A stretch of 64,000 nt of DNA from Bifidobacterium ramosum (lineage in GTDB: Bacteria; Actinomycetota; Actinomycetes; Actinomycetales; Bifidobacteriaceae), in the NCBI RefSeq assembly GCF_009299505.1, contig NZ_WBSM01000001.1, positions 1-64,000 on the forward strand, read 5' to 3'. Position numbers and translations under genes: made by a program. The stretch's first letter is position 1. Every line of letters starts with the position of its first letter. Positions 35,528 through 44,961 of the stretch are shown here, one piece after another. Under the pieces are notes generated by a model. It did no database searches, was not told where the DNA came from, and saw only the letters and a list, made by a program, of their open reading frames with translations.

Positions 35528-36708
35528 AACAGCAATCCACCGTCGTCATCCTCGGTTCCACCGGATCCATCGGCACACAGGGCCTCGACGTCATCGCCCG
35601 GCATCCCGAACGGTTCACCGTCACCGGCCTCGCCGCCGGCGGTGCGCACGTCGAACTGCTCGCCCAACAGGCCGCGCGGTTCCACGTGCCCCAAGTCGCC
35701 GTCTTCGACAAGCATGCAGCCGCGCCGCTACGTGACGCCCTCGACCGCGTGGGTGCGCACTACACCAGCGTGCAGGCCGGCCCCGAGGCCGTCATCGCGC
35801 TGGCCGGCTGCGGTGCCGGCGTCGTGCTCAACGGCATCACCGGATCCATCGGCCTCGAACCGTCCATCGCCGCACTCAAGGCCGGCTCGCAGCTGGCGCT
35901 GGCCAACAAGGAATCCGTCGTCGCCGGCGGCCACCTGCTGTTCGGCGCGCAGACGCGCGACAACCAGATCAACCCGGTCGACTCCGAGCATTCCGCGATC
36001 TGGCAGTCCCTGCGCTCCGGCACGCACGCCGAAGTGAGCCGTCTGGTCGTCACCGCGTCCGGCGGTCCGTTCCGCGGCTGGAAGCGCGCCGACATGACCG
36101 GCATCACGCCCGAACAGGCGCTCAACCATCCGACCTGGCACATGGGCCCGGTCGTCACCATCAACTCGTCCACGCTCATGAACAAGGGACTCGAGGTCAT
36201 CGAGGCGAGCCGGCTGTTCGACATCCCGCCGGACCGCATCGCCGTGACCGTCCACCCGCAGTCCATCGTGCACTCGATGGTCGAGTTCTGCGACGGCGCG
36301 ACGATCTGCCAGGCGTCTCCGCCGGACATGCGTCTGCCGATCGCGCTCGGCCTGTCCGCGCCGGACCGTCTCGACAACGTCGCGGCCGCATGCGACTGGA
36401 CCAAGGCCGCCAGCTGGACGTTCGAGCCGCTGGACGACGAGGCGTTCCCGGCCGTGTCGCTGGCACGCCATTGCCTCGCGGCGTCCGAAAAGCATACGGC
36501 CGTGCTCAACGCGGCCAACGAACAGGCCGTGCACGCGTTCCTCGAACATCGACTGCCGTACCTCGGCATCGTCGACACCGTCAAGGCGGTGCTTGACGAG
36601 ATGGACGCCGAGCTGCGCGGCGCGCCGCTGTTCGCATCCGTGGAGGAAATGAGCCAACTCGAGCTGGAAGCCCGCCGTCGTGCGGACGATCTGATAAACA
36701 AGCAGTAG
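35524..36708 (+). CDS. dxr: 1-deoxy-D-xylulose 5-phosphate reductoisomerase
   Basis: Second step of the MEP isoprenoid pathway, making 2-C-methyl-D-erythritol 4-phosphate with NADPH. A 394-residue protein: NADPH-binding GSTGSIGTQ at residues 11-19, metal and substrate motifs ALANKESVVAGG near 123, SEHSAIWQ near 156, and TASGGPFRG near 178. The start is GTG and overlaps the preceding stop. ispG follows by 75 bp. Confidence 0.96.
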   Translation: MKQQSTVVILGSTGSIGTQGLDVIARHPERFTVTGLAAGGAHVELLAQQAARFHVPQVAVFDKHAAAPLRDALDRVGAHYTSVQAGPEAVIALAGCGAGVVLNGITGSIGLEPSIAALKAGSQLALANKESVVAGGHLLFGAQTRDNQINPVDSEHSAIWQSLRSGTHAEVSRLVVTASGGPFRGWKRADMTGITPEQALNHPTWHMGPVVTINSSTLMNKGLEVIEASRLFDIPPDRIAVTVHPQSIVHSMVEFCDGATICQASPPDMRLPIALGLSAPDRLDNVAAACDWTKAASWTFEPLDDEAFPAVSLARHCLAASEKHTAVLNAANEQAVHAFLEHRLPYLGIVDTVKAVLDEMDAELRGAPLFASVEEMSQLELEARRRADDLINKQ

Positions 36709-36783
36709 TCGATATCGTGAATACGGGCCGTGCGGTTGTCGCCGGCCCGTAACTATGAGACGCGTAGGGAACCACATCACATC

Positions 36784-38025
36784 ATGAATTCGTCGAACGC
36801 CGAAACCACAAGCCTCCAGCAGCCCGTCGCCAAGCCGTTCCGCAAGACCGGCGACCCGGTCGACCTGACCAGCGAATCGCCGCTGCACCCGCGCCGCAAG
36901 TCGCGCCGCATCATGGTCGGTCCCGTGCCGGTCGGTGGGGGAGCGCCCATCTCCGTGCAGTCGATGACCAACACGCTCACCGCAAACGTCGGTGCCACGC
37001 TCCAGCAGATCGCCGAGCTGACCGCCGCCGGCTGCGATATCGTGCGCGTCGCCGTGCCGAGCCAGGACGACGCCGACGCACTGCCCGAGATCGTGCGTAA
37101 GTCGCCGATCCCGGTCATCGCCGACATCCACTTCCAGTCCAAGTACGTGTTCCAGGCCATCGACGCCGGCTGTGCGGCCGTGCGCGTCAACCCGGGCAAC
37201 ATCCGCAAGTTCGACCAAGTCGGCCCCGACATCTGCAAGGCCGCGACCGACGCGGGCATCTCGCTGCGCATCGGCGTGAACGCCGGCTCACTCGACAAGG
37301 AGCTGTACGCCAAGTACGGCGGTCCCACCCCGGAGGCGCTCGTGGCGAGCGCGCTCAAGGAGGCGCGCATGTTCGAGGACGTCGGCTTCCACGACTTCAA
37401 GATCTCCGTCAAGCATCACGACGTGATCACCATGGTGCAGACCTACCGTCTGCTCGCCTCGAAGGGCGACTGGCCGCTGCACCTCGGCGTCACCGAGGCC
37501 GGTCCGGCATGGCAGGGCACCATCAAGTCGTGCCTTGCGTTCGGCGCGCTGCTCGCCGAAGGCATCGGCGACACGATCCGCGTGTCGCTGTCCGCGCCGC
37601 CGGTCGAAGAGGTGAAGGTCGGCTGCAAGCTGCTCGAATACATGGGTCTGCGTCCGCGCAAGTTCGACATCATCTCCTGCCCGAGCTGCGGTCGTGCACA
37701 GGTCGACGTGATCCAGCTCGCCTCCGCCGTGACCGAGGGGCTGAAGAACGTCACCGCGCCGATCCGCGTGGCCGTCATGGGTTGTATCGTCAACGGCCCG
37801 GGCGAGGCGCGTGAGGCCGACCTCGGCGTGGCCTCCGGCAACGGCAAGGGCCAGATCTTCATCAAGGGCAAGGTCGTCAAGACCGTGCCCGAGGACCAGA
37901 TCGTCGACACGCTGCTCACGATCGCCAACGACATCGCCGCGCAGATGGAGGCCGACGGCCAGGTGCCTGTCGGCTCCACCGGGCCGGTCGTCGTGCCGAT
38001 CCAGCATCCGAACCGCGCCGCATGA
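36784..38025 (+). CDS. ispG: 4-hydroxy-3-methylbut-2-en-1-yl diphosphate synthase (flavodoxin)
   Basis: Penultimate MEP pathway step, an iron-sulfur enzyme. A 413-residue protein. The N-terminal TIM barrel carries [13 protein letters not shown] and the VNPGNI motif. The C-terminal cluster cysteines are in [10 protein letters not shown] and [14 protein letters not shown]. The ATG at 36784 is the nearest good start; an earlier in-frame ATG would add 18 residues. The following membrane hydrolase gene overlaps its stop (ATGA). Confidence 0.96.
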   Translation: MNSSNAETTSLQQPVAKPFRKTGDPVDLTSESPLHPRRKSRRIMVGPVPVGGGAPISVQSMTNTLTANVGATLQQIAELTAAGCDIVRVAVPSQDDADALPEIVRKSPIPVIADIHFQSKYVFQAIDAGCAAVRVNPGNIRKFDQVGPDICKAATDAGISLRIGVNAGSLDKELYAKYGGPTPEALVASALKEARMFEDVGFHDFKISVKHHDVITMVQTYRLLASKGDWPLHLGVTEAGPAWQGTIKSCLAFGALLAEGIGDTIRVSLSAPPVEEVKVGCKLLEYMGLRPRKFDIISCPSCGRAQVDVIQLASAVTEGLKNVTAPIRVAVMGCIVNGPGEAREADLGVASGNGKGQIFIKGKVVKTVPEDQIVDTLLTIANDIAAQMEADGQVPVGSTGPVVVPIQHPNRAA

Positions 38026-39758
38026 CGCAACGGGACCAGCGGAACGCAACGTTGGCCGACCGGACGGCCGCGCGGCCGTGGAACCGCGGCCGCAGGCTCA
38101 TGCTGCGTCTGCCGATCTTCATCATCCTGCTGGGCGTGCTCGCGTACGTGTCGAACGCGACGACCGTGCCGTGGAACAACGAACCCACCGGCCGGACGAT
38201 CGCCTCGCTGAACGCCGACACCGCCGTCACGTTCGCCAACCCACGGCATGCCACCCTGCATCAGGTCGGCGATTTCGACGTCACCGAACGCAATGCCTAT
38301 CTCGACGTGCGCCGTGCGTCGACCGGCGAGATGCAACGCATCCGTGTCCTCATCCGCACGCCCAAAACCGACACGGCCGGCCTGCCCGCCGTCGTCTTCA
38401 TGCACGGCGCCGGCCACGGTGGCACCCCGGACGATTCGTTCGGCGACATCGCCACCGACCTGGCCTCGGCAGGATTCGTCACCGCCGTCATCGACAAGCC
38501 GATCTGGTCCACCAACGACATCACCCGCGACTATCCCGCATCGGCCGCCGCCTACGATCAGGTCGTCGAATATCTGCGTGCCCTGCCGAACGTCGACGCC
38601 GCGCACGTCGGCATCTACGCAACCAGCGAATCGACGTGGATCGCCTCGTACCTGCTGCAACAGGACCATGACATCGCGTTCCAGATCCTGCTCAGCCCCA
38701 TGGTGTACACGCCGCGGCAGTCGCTCGGCTTCCTCGCCGCGCAGGACTTCGCGCTCGTCGGCGCGCACGACGGCTACCAGTCGATCGTCCGTCGCGTGTT
38801 CAACGCCGACACGGCCCTGCTCGGCCTGACCAACTTCGACCTTGCGGACATCCCGAACGCCGACGCCTACGCGATCCCGACGTTTGTGGCGTACGGGTCG
38901 AAGGACGTGATGACCGCGCAGGTCGACGGCACCGAAACGATCTACGACCTCGCCAGACGGTCCGGCAACACGGACGTGACGGTGCGCGCGTACCCGATCG
39001 CCAACCACGTGATGCGCCTCGGCAGCGACGAGGAGGACGGCACGCCGTTCGCCGACGAGTACACGCGCGACGTCGCCGATTGGGCGGCCGGCACCGTCGC
39101 CGGGCTCACACAGACCAGCGAACGCGTCGCCGGCGACTCGCTCTACCAGTCGATCGCCGTGCCCGACGATCTGGCCGCACGGCGTGGACTGACCGTCTAC
39201 GGGCTGTTGCTGCACGTTTCGACACTGGTGACGCTGCTGGTTGCGGCCGTCGTGGCGTTGGCCGCGGCGGGACGTTCGATACGGTTCAGGATGCGACGAC
39301 GGGGAACCATCCGCGACACGGCGGCCCGGACCTCCGCGCTGGGATTCGCGCACGGCTTCGGCAACGCGCTGCTCACCCTGACCCTCACCACGCTGGCGAC
39401 GATGCTGTTGTTCGCGGCCGGGTTCGGCCAGGTGATCATGGGTGTGGTGCGGCTCGCGTGGGGTAGCGCGCCGAGCGACGACCCGGGCATCATGCGCTGG
39501 AGCTGGCCGGTCATCCAGATCGTGTGCACGCTCGTGGTCTGGGCGTGGAGCGGCGTGTTCGCACGGCTCATCGAGGTCGCTACGGCGCGCGGCATCCTGC
39601 AATGGCCGCCGCGTCGCGGATCGATCCGGGCGGTGGTGACGGGCCGCGAGCCGGTGCTCGCCTCCACGCGGCTCGGGCGTGTGCTGTTTTGGGCCACGGC
39701 GGTCGCCATGCTGCATATACTGTTGTTCTTCGCGTTCTGGGGACTGTTCGTCTATTAG
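38022..39758 (+). CDS. Membrane-anchored alpha/beta-hydrolase
   Basis: A 578-residue protein. An N-terminal signal anchor (about residues 27-45) precedes an extracytoplasmic alpha/beta-hydrolase domain (about 85-370), with an oxyanion-region FMHGAGHGG near 127 and a nucleophile elbow [10 protein letters not shown] near 203 rather than the common GxSxG. Three to four membrane helices follow (about 390-575). Such hydrolase-plus-membrane proteins occur in actinobacteria with unknown substrates; an ester, lipid or carrier-linked substrate is only an inference. It is co-translated with ispG, so it may act on a lipid intermediate of envelope synthesis. Confidence 0.78.
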   Translation: MTQRDQRNATLADRTAARPWNRGRRLMLRLPIFIILLGVLAYVSNATTVPWNNEPTGRTIASLNADTAVTFANPRHATLHQVGDFDVTERNAYLDVRRASTGEMQRIRVLIRTPKTDTAGLPAVVFMHGAGHGGTPDDSFGDIATDLASAGFVTAVIDKPIWSTNDITRDYPASAAAYDQVVEYLRALPNVDAAHVGIYATSESTWIASYLLQQDHDIAFQILLSPMVYTPRQSLGFLAAQDFALVGAHDGYQSIVRRVFNADTALLGLTNFDLADIPNADAYAIPTFVAYGSKDVMTAQVDGTETIYDLARRSGNTDVTVRAYPIANHVMRLGSDEEDGTPFADEYTRDVADWAAGTVAGLTQTSERVAGDSLYQSIAVPDDLAARRGLTVYGLLLHVSTLVTLLVAAVVALAAAGRSIRFRMRRRGTIRDTAARTSALGFAHGFGNALLTLTLTTLATMLLFAAGFGQVIMGVVRLAWGSAPSDDPGIMRWSWPVIQIVCTLVVWAWSGVFARLIEVATARGILQWPPRRGSIRAVVTGREPVLASTRLGRVLFWATAVAMLHILLFFAFWGLFVY

Positions 39759-39778
39759 GCCAGGAAGGAGCCGTGTCC

Positions 39779-40579
39779 ATGCCGCTGTACCGCGACGAGG
39801 CCGTCGTGCTGCGCACCGCCAAACTCGGCGAGGCCGACCGCATCATCACCATGCTCACACGCGGCCACGGCAAGATCCGCGCCGTCGCCAAAGGCGCACG
39901 CAAGGTCAAATCCCGCTTCGGCGGACGGCTCGAACCGTTCATGCGCGTCGACGTGCTCATCGCCACCGGCCGCTCGCTCGACGTCATCTCCCAGGCCGAC
40001 TCCATCGCCGCGTACGCCGCGCCGATCAGCGCCGACTACGAGTCGTACGTCGCCGCCAACGTCATCGTCGAAACCGTCGACAAGCTCGTCGCCTCAGAAC
40101 ACGAACGCGTACCCGCGCAATACCAGCTGCTCATCGGGGCGTTGCACGCACTCGCCAAACGTGCGCACGCGCCGGCCGCGATCGGCGACTCCTACGTGAT
40201 GCGTGCGCTCGCCCTGGCCGGATGGCTGCCGCGGCTGGCCAGCTGCGTGGTGTGCGGTGATCCGGTGGGGGCGCCGGCGTATCTGTCCGTGGCATCGGGC
40301 GGCGTGATGTGTGCGGCCGACCATACGCCGGACTCGCATCGGGTCGAGCCGGTGGTGCTGCGGCAGTTCGCGGCATTGGCGCGGGGCGACTGGGAGGTGC
40401 TGGATGCGGGTGGCGCGGGTGCTGGGAGCGCGGCTGCGGGGACGGCTGCGGCGGGAACCGCGGGGGCTGCGGCAGTCGGCGATGAGACCGTGCTGCTGCC
40501 GGACACACGCCGCTTGGTGGAGGAGTGGAGCGAGTATTACATGGAACGGCCGATTCGTTCACTGCGCTTGCTAGATTAG
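39779..40579 (+). CDS. recO: DNA repair protein RecO
   Basis: RecF-pathway mediator that loads RecA onto SSB-coated DNA. A 266-residue protein: an N-terminal OB fold (YRDEAVVLRTAKLGEADRI, RAVAKGARKVKSRFGG) and a C-terminal zinc motif SCVVCG...GVMC near residues 156-185. A Gly/Ala-rich insertion of about 25 residues lies near 220 and is unusual for the family. AAGGAG lies eight bases before the ATG; an upstream GTG would add two residues. uppS begins five bases after the stop. Confidence 0.94.
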   Translation: MPLYRDEAVVLRTAKLGEADRIITMLTRGHGKIRAVAKGARKVKSRFGGRLEPFMRVDVLIATGRSLDVISQADSIAAYAAPISADYESYVAANVIVETVDKLVASEHERVPAQYQLLIGALHALAKRAHAPAAIGDSYVMRALALAGWLPRLASCVVCGDPVGAPAYLSVASGGVMCAADHTPDSHRVEPVVLRQFAALARGDWEVLDAGGAGAGSAAAGTAAAGTAGAAAVGDETVLLPDTRRLVEEWSEYYMERPIRSLRLLD

Positions 40580-40584
40580 CGCTT

Positions 40585-41376
40585 ATGGCTTTTGAGAACG
40601 TCGACTACACGTCGCTGGACATTCCGGCGGCGCCTTTTTCCGACCCGTCCATCATCCCCGATTTCCCGAAGAACAAGGTGCCCCGCCATGTGGGCGTGAT
40701 CATGGACGGCAACGGCCGCTGGGCCAAGCAGCGCGGCATGATCCGCACCAACGGGCATCAGGCCGCCGAACCGGTGGTGTTCGACACGATCGCCGGCGCG
40801 ATCGAGGCGGGCGTGCGCTACCTGTCGCTGTACACGTTCTCGACCGAGAACTGGAAGCGTTCCCCGCAGGAAGTGCGTTTTTTGATGGGTTTCTCGCGTG
40901 AGATCATCCACCGCCGCGTGGCGCAGATGGACGAGTGGGGCGTGCGCGTGCGCTGGTCCGGCCGCCGTCCGAAGCTGTGGAAGTCGGTGATCGACGAGCT
41001 CGAGGTGGCGCAGGAGCGCACCAAGAACAACAAGGTCATTGACGTGGTGTTCTGCATCAACTACGGCGGCCGCGCCGAGATCGCGGACGCATGCGCGGCG
41101 ATCGCCCGCGAGGTGCGCGACGGCCGCATTTCCGGCGACCGCGTGACCGAGAAGATGATCGCCGACCATCTCTACCTGCCCGACGTGCCCGACTGCGATC
41201 TGGTGATCCGCACGTCCGGCGAGCAGCGGACCAGCAACTTCCTGCCGTGGCAGGCCGCCTACGCCGAACTCGACTTCGTGCCCGAGCTGTTCCCGGATTG
41301 CGGGCGCGAGGTGCTGTGGCGGTCTATCGACCACTATGTGCACCGCGACCGGCGGTTCGGTGGGGTGACCAAGTAG
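40585..41376 (+). CDS. uppS: Isoprenyl transferase (undecaprenyl diphosphate synthase)
   Basis: Condenses isopentenyl diphosphates onto farnesyl diphosphate in cis to make the polyprenyl carrier for peptidoglycan and other wall polymers. A 263-residue cis-prenyltransferase: GVIMDGNGRWAKQRG near residue 33 with the catalytic Asp, LYTFSTENWKR, and RTSGEQRTSNFLPWQAAYAEL near 210. Together with dxr and ispG it completes a local isoprenoid supply group. Confidence 0.96.
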   Translation: MAFENVDYTSLDIPAAPFSDPSIIPDFPKNKVPRHVGVIMDGNGRWAKQRGMIRTNGHQAAEPVVFDTIAGAIEAGVRYLSLYTFSTENWKRSPQEVRFLMGFSREIIHRRVAQMDEWGVRVRWSGRRPKLWKSVIDELEVAQERTKNNKVIDVVFCINYGGRAEIADACAAIAREVRDGRISGDRVTEKMIADHLYLPDVPDCDLVIRTSGEQRTSNFLPWQAAYAELDFVPELFPDCGREVLWRSIDHYVHRDRRFGGVTK

Positions 41377-41384
41377 CGTCCGTC

Positions 41385-41419
41385 GGTTCCCGGGATTCGG
41401 CGTGGCCATCCCGGGAACC
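41385..41419. repeat. GGTTCCCGGGAT hairpin, copy 1
   Basis: Arms GGTTCCCGGGAT / ATCCCGGGAACC separated by 11 nt, just past uppS. A second copy lies beyond the terminator. Confidence 0.88.
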
Positions 41420-41440
41420 AGGAACCGCACAATAACGAAC

Positions 41441-41477
41441 AAAGGCCGGAATCACAGTGGCGTGATTCCGGCCTTTT
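41441..41477. terminator. Bidirectional intrinsic terminator between uppS and cscA
   Basis: A 15-bp stem (AAAGGCCGGAATCAC / GTGATTCCGGCCTTT) with a 6-nt loop. T-rich tails follow on both strands, and the flanking genes converge, so it should serve both. Confidence 0.92.
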
Positions 41478-41500
41478 GCATGTTCATATAAACAAAGCCC

Positions 41501-41536
41501 GGTTCCCGGGATTTCTTGCGGAGAATCCCGGGAACC
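41501..41536. repeat. GGTTCCCGGGAT hairpin, copy 2
   Basis: Arms GGTTCCCGGGATT / AATCCCGGGAACC with a 10-nt centre (TCTTGCGGAG). The left part TCCCGGGATTTCTTGCG resembles the half-sites of the array near 17.5 kb. Confidence 0.88.
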
Positions 41537-41549
41537 AGAACGGGCGAGC

Positions 41550-43124
41550 TTACTCCAGTCCGATGGACTTCAGGTGATGGATCTTCAGCGCATCCACCTT
41601 CAGCGATCCGGACTCGGCCACCAGCTTGACGGCGCGCGGGCCCTCGGACGCGTAGGAGTAGGAGCTGAGCACCTGATGACCGTGGTTCACGTACACCTCG
41701 ACCGAACCGCGGTCCACGAATACGCGCAGCTCCAGCTTGCCGGTCAGCTCGTCCACGTCGAGCGGCGCGGCGCGGTAGCCGCGGTCGCCGTTGCGCATCG
41801 CGCCACGGTCGACCACCACGCGGCCGATCTGCTCGTCGAAGCCGATCGCCGTGTAGGCGCCATCCTCGGTCGCATGCACGCGCAATCCGGCGCGCTCGGC
41901 GGTGGAGACATCCAAGTCGATCGTCATCTCGATCTCCACGGCCTCGGCATCGTCCAGCAGCACGCGCTCACCGTCCTGCTCCAGTTCGATCGTGCCGAAG
42001 TCGATCGTGTCCTCACGCAGGCCTTCGACCTCGGCAACCGGCGCGGTGTGGATGTCGCCGCAACGCGAGCCGAGCGTGATCTCGCGGGGGAGTGTGAGTT
42101 GGCCGCACCAGCCGTCGTCCTCCATCGGGATCGGCTGGATGAACGGGCTCATCCAGCCGTACATGATCTGCCGGCCGTCGCGGCCCGGCGTCTCGGTGTC
42201 GCCGGCGGCCGTGTTGAACGACTGCGGCGCGTAGAAGTTGTGGCCGCAGTCCCACAGGTGGAACTCGGTCTCCGGCACGAACGCCTCGCCCGGTGTCCAC
42301 GAGCCGATCTGGTAGCCGGCGGCCGACGTGCTGTGGCTGTCGAAGCCGTGCTTCTTCGCGCCCATCGCCGAGTAGCCGATAACCCACTTCTCATTGCCTT
42401 CCGCGTCGCGGATCGGGAAGAAGTCGGGGCACTCGAGCATGAACACGTCCGGGTCCGGATGCTGGAACAAGACGGTCTCGAACGTCCAGTCGACCATGTC
42501 GCTGGAGGAGTACAGCCACATCTGGCCGCGCTGCTCGGCGGAAGAAACGCCGAATGTCATCCACCACTTGCCGGCGGTCTTCCAGACCTTCGGATCACGG
42601 AAGTGCCAGTGCACCTTGTCGCGCGGGCAGTCGACCACCATGCCGCGCTTGGTGACGTGCGTGAGCGTGTCGTCGTCCGGCTCGGCGAGCATCTGCACCT
42701 GCCATTCGCCGCCGGTGTTGTCCACGCCGTTGGCCCAGCGGTGACCGGTGTAGAAGAACTTGACCTTGCCGTCGTCGCCAATGACCGCGCCGCCGGAGAA
42801 CACGCCGTTCTTCTCCTGCTCGAGGCTCGGAGCGAACGCGATCGGCTCGCGGCGCCAGGTCACCATATCGGCGGAGGAGACGTGGCCCCAGTGCATCGGG
42901 CCCCACTGGGTGCCGTACGGGTGCAGCTGGTAGAAGACGTGCCAGCGGCCTTGGTAGTAGCACAGGCCGTTCGGGTCGTTGATCCAGCCGCCGTTCGAGG
43001 CGATGTGGAACTTCGGGTACCAGCGGTCGTTGCGGGTGGCGGCGAGCTTGGCGACGCCGGCTTCGGCCTTGGCGAGTTCGGCGTCGTGATCGGCGATCGG
43101 CGTGAGGATGGGGGATGCGCTCAT
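41550..43124 (-). CDS. cscA: Sucrose hydrolase (beta-fructofuranosidase, GH32)
   Basis: Cytosolic GH32 enzyme that splits sucrose or short fructo-oligosaccharides to fructose and glucose or residual sugar. A 524-residue protein: the nucleophile motif WINDPNGL near residue 47, the transition-state motif FRDPKVW near 170, and the acid/base in MLECPDFF near 225. A C-terminal beta-sandwich (about 340-520) follows. No signal peptide, so the substrate must be imported. AAAGGAACT precedes the ATG. The permease cscB lies upstream in the same direction, about 210 bp away. Confidence 0.95.
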   Translation of the reverse strand: MSASPILTPIADHDAELAKAEAGVAKLAATRNDRWYPKFHIASNGGWINDPNGLCYYQGRWHVFYQLHPYGTQWGPMHWGHVSSADMVTWRREPIAFAPSLEQEKNGVFSGGAVIGDDGKVKFFYTGHRWANGVDNTGGEWQVQMLAEPDDDTLTHVTKRGMVVDCPRDKVHWHFRDPKVWKTAGKWWMTFGVSSAEQRGQMWLYSSSDMVDWTFETVLFQHPDPDVFMLECPDFFPIRDAEGNEKWVIGYSAMGAKKHGFDSHSTSAAGYQIGSWTPGEAFVPETEFHLWDCGHNFYAPQSFNTAAGDTETPGRDGRQIMYGWMSPFIQPIPMEDDGWCGQLTLPREITLGSRCGDIHTAPVAEVEGLREDTIDFGTIELEQDGERVLLDDAEAVEIEMTIDLDVSTAERAGLRVHATEDGAYTAIGFDEQIGRVVVDRGAMRNGDRGYRAAPLDVDELTGKLELRVFVDRGSVEVYVNHGHQVLSSYSYASEGPRAVKLVAESGSLKVDALKIHHLKSIGLE

Positions 43125-43336
43125 CGTTGAGTTCCTTTCTGATGATGTTCGGCGGTCCGTGGCGGTTGCCGTGGCGGGAGGCCGGTGACGTGGACGGACG
43201 TTGCGGGGTGTGGGTTATGGAAGATGGTGCCCGGAGCGACAAAAGGGGAAACGCTGCCGGGCACCACGGTGGTGTCGGTTCGTGCGGCGGGGCCGGATGG
43301 GTGATGGACGAGCCGCACGAACCAAGGGGAGGAAGA

Positions 43337-44671
43337 TCAGGCCTTGGCCGCTTCCATCTGGCGCAGCTGCTTGTCGGTGTAGAACGGGTCGCCGCCGACG
43401 TCCTGATCGTCCTTCTTGATGACGAAGAAGCCGTAGATGAGCGAGGCGAGCACGATCGCGGAGATGATCCAGAAGGTGATGCGGATGCCCATGTCGTTGG
43501 CCGGCATGAGCTCCTTCATGTAGCCGTGGAATGCGCCCAGCGGGGTGGAGAAGATGATCTGGCCGACCTGCGAGGCGATCTGGAAGCCGACCATGTACAG
43601 CGTGGCCGACAGCTTGGTGTCGAAGTGCAGGGTGAAGTAGCGGAACGCCGGCAGGCAGAACAGCGGCACCTCGATGGAGTGGAACAGCTTGACGATCGAG
43701 ACGGTGACCGGATCATGGAACACGCCGCATAGGCCGATGCGGGCGAACATGACGAACGCGCCGAGCAGCAGGGAGTTGCGCACGCCGATCTTCTTCATGA
43801 TGATCGGCACGACGCCCATCATCGCGGACTCGAGGAAGACCTGGAAGCTGTTCAGGGTGCCGTAGGTGGCGTTGCCGATGGCCTTGGTCGGGAACAGGGA
43901 GGCGTAGTACTGCGGGAACATCTGCTGATCGAACACGACGTAGAAGGTGTTGGTGAACAGCATGAAGACGATGAGCACCCACAGGGTCGGCATGCCGAGC
44001 ACGCTCACCATCTCCTTGAGAGACGGGTTGGTCGGCGCGGCGTTCGGATCGGCCTCCTTGCGGAGCTCCTCCTTCTGCTCGGCCGGCACCCAGAAGGCAT
44101 AGACACCCAGCATGACCAGACCGCAGATGGAGCCGACCCAGAAGTTGATCAGCGGGTTGATGTTGAACAGGAAGCCGGCGCACAGGGCCACGATCGCGTA
44201 GCCGAAGGAACCCCAGGCACGGGACTGGCCGTATTCGAAGTTGAAGTGGCGGGAGTAGCGTTCGGTGACGGCCTCGAACAGCGAGCAGGCGGCCATGAAG
44301 CCGGCCGACAGCACGACGGAGCCGATGAACGCGCCGATCCAGCGGGTCGCGCCGCCGGCGGAGATCATCGGGTGATAGACGAACTGGACGAACGGGCCGA
44401 CGAGCGCGGCGATCACGGAGATCACGATGACCAGGTTGCGCTTGATGCCGAGCTGGTCCTGGATGACGCCGTAGACGAACATGATGATCATGGTCGCCGC
44501 GGAGTTGATGGTGTAGATGAGGCCGGCCTCGCCGTCGGTCAGACCGATCGACTCGAGCCAGATGCGGAAGAAGGACCACCAGATGCCCCATGCGCAGAAG
44601 AACATGAAGATGCCGAACGAGCTTTGCAGGTAGGAAGGATTCTTCCATGCCGCGGTTTTGCCTGCTGCCAT
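43337..44671 (-). CDS. cscB: Oligosaccharide:H+ symporter (MFS), sucrose permease type
   Basis: A 444-residue major facilitator of the LacY/CscB/RafB family with twelve membrane helices. The N-terminal helix FGIFMFFCAWGIWWSFFRIWL, the charged RSWGSFGYA-like motif (QSRAWGSFGYAIV near residue 142) and the KKIGVRNSLLL loop near 315 are typical. It imports sucrose or fructo-oligosaccharides for the cytosolic CscA. AAGGGA lies before the ATG. Its promoter is overlaid by LacI-type operators. Confidence 0.9.
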   Translation of the reverse strand: MAAGKTAAWKNPSYLQSSFGIFMFFCAWGIWWSFFRIWLESIGLTDGEAGLIYTINSAATMIIMFVYGVIQDQLGIKRNLVIVISVIAALVGPFVQFVYHPMISAGGATRWIGAFIGSVVLSAGFMAACSLFEAVTERYSRHFNFEYGQSRAWGSFGYAIVALCAGFLFNINPLINFWVGSICGLVMLGVYAFWVPAEQKEELRKEADPNAAPTNPSLKEMVSVLGMPTLWVLIVFMLFTNTFYVVFDQQMFPQYYASLFPTKAIGNATYGTLNSFQVFLESAMMGVVPIIMKKIGVRNSLLLGAFVMFARIGLCGVFHDPVTVSIVKLFHSIEVPLFCLPAFRYFTLHFDTKLSATLYMVGFQIASQVGQIIFSTPLGAFHGYMKELMPANDMGIRITFWIISAIVLASLIYGFFVIKKDDQDVGGDPFYTDKQLRQMEAAKA

Positions 44672-44782
44672 TGCATTCCCTTTTCTCTCACGGCCGCTGC
44701 CATGCGACCGTTGTTTGATATTGGTTGGTTGTAAGGGGGTTCCGCTCCGGGCTGCTGCGCCCTTGCGTGGAATCGTGGTTTC

Positions 44783-44811
44783 AGTATAAAGCGTCAAACG
44801 ATTTACGTCAA
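44783..44811 (-). promoter_or_regulatory. cscBA promoter
   Basis: On the minus strand, -35 TTGACG (44806-44811) and -10 TATACT (44783-44788) are separated by 17 bp, a near-consensus housekeeping promoter about 110 bp before the cscB start. Both operator copies O1 and O2 overlap it. Confidence 0.8.
44791..44805. promoter_or_regulatory. CscR operator O1
   Basis: GCGTCAAACGATTTA inside the spacer of the cscBA promoter. The AAACGATTT core, with its central CG, fits LacI/GalR operators. Confidence 0.75.
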
Positions 44812-44819
44812 ACGATTTA
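44806..44819. promoter_or_regulatory. CscR operator O2
   Basis: Direct repeat of O1 (CGTCAAACGATTTA), 15 bp away, over the -35 box of the cscBA promoter. Confidence 0.75.
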
Positions 44820-44840
44820 AGTACCTGTCGGCGTGTCGCG

Positions 44841-44855
44841 TAAATCGTTTGACGC
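44841..44855. promoter_or_regulatory. CscR operator O3
   Basis: TAAATCGTTTGACGC, the exact inverted copy of O1, 35 bp beyond it. It may allow cooperative binding or a small loop. Confidence 0.7.
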
Positions 44856-44867
44856 GTCAGATCGGAA

Positions 44868-44921
44868 GCGTGGCGGTTTTCGCTCGCTGGGACATGCCCC
44901 AGCGAGCGAAAACCGCCACGC
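44868..44921. repeat. GTGGCGG hairpin family, copy 1
   Basis: Perfect 24-bp arms (GCGTGGCGGTTTTCGCTCGCTGGG and complement) with a 6-nt loop, between the operators and the end of cscR. Confidence 0.93.
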
Positions 44922-44961
44922 GGATGCGTGTGCGCTCGGTGCCGGACACGCACGTTTGTGG

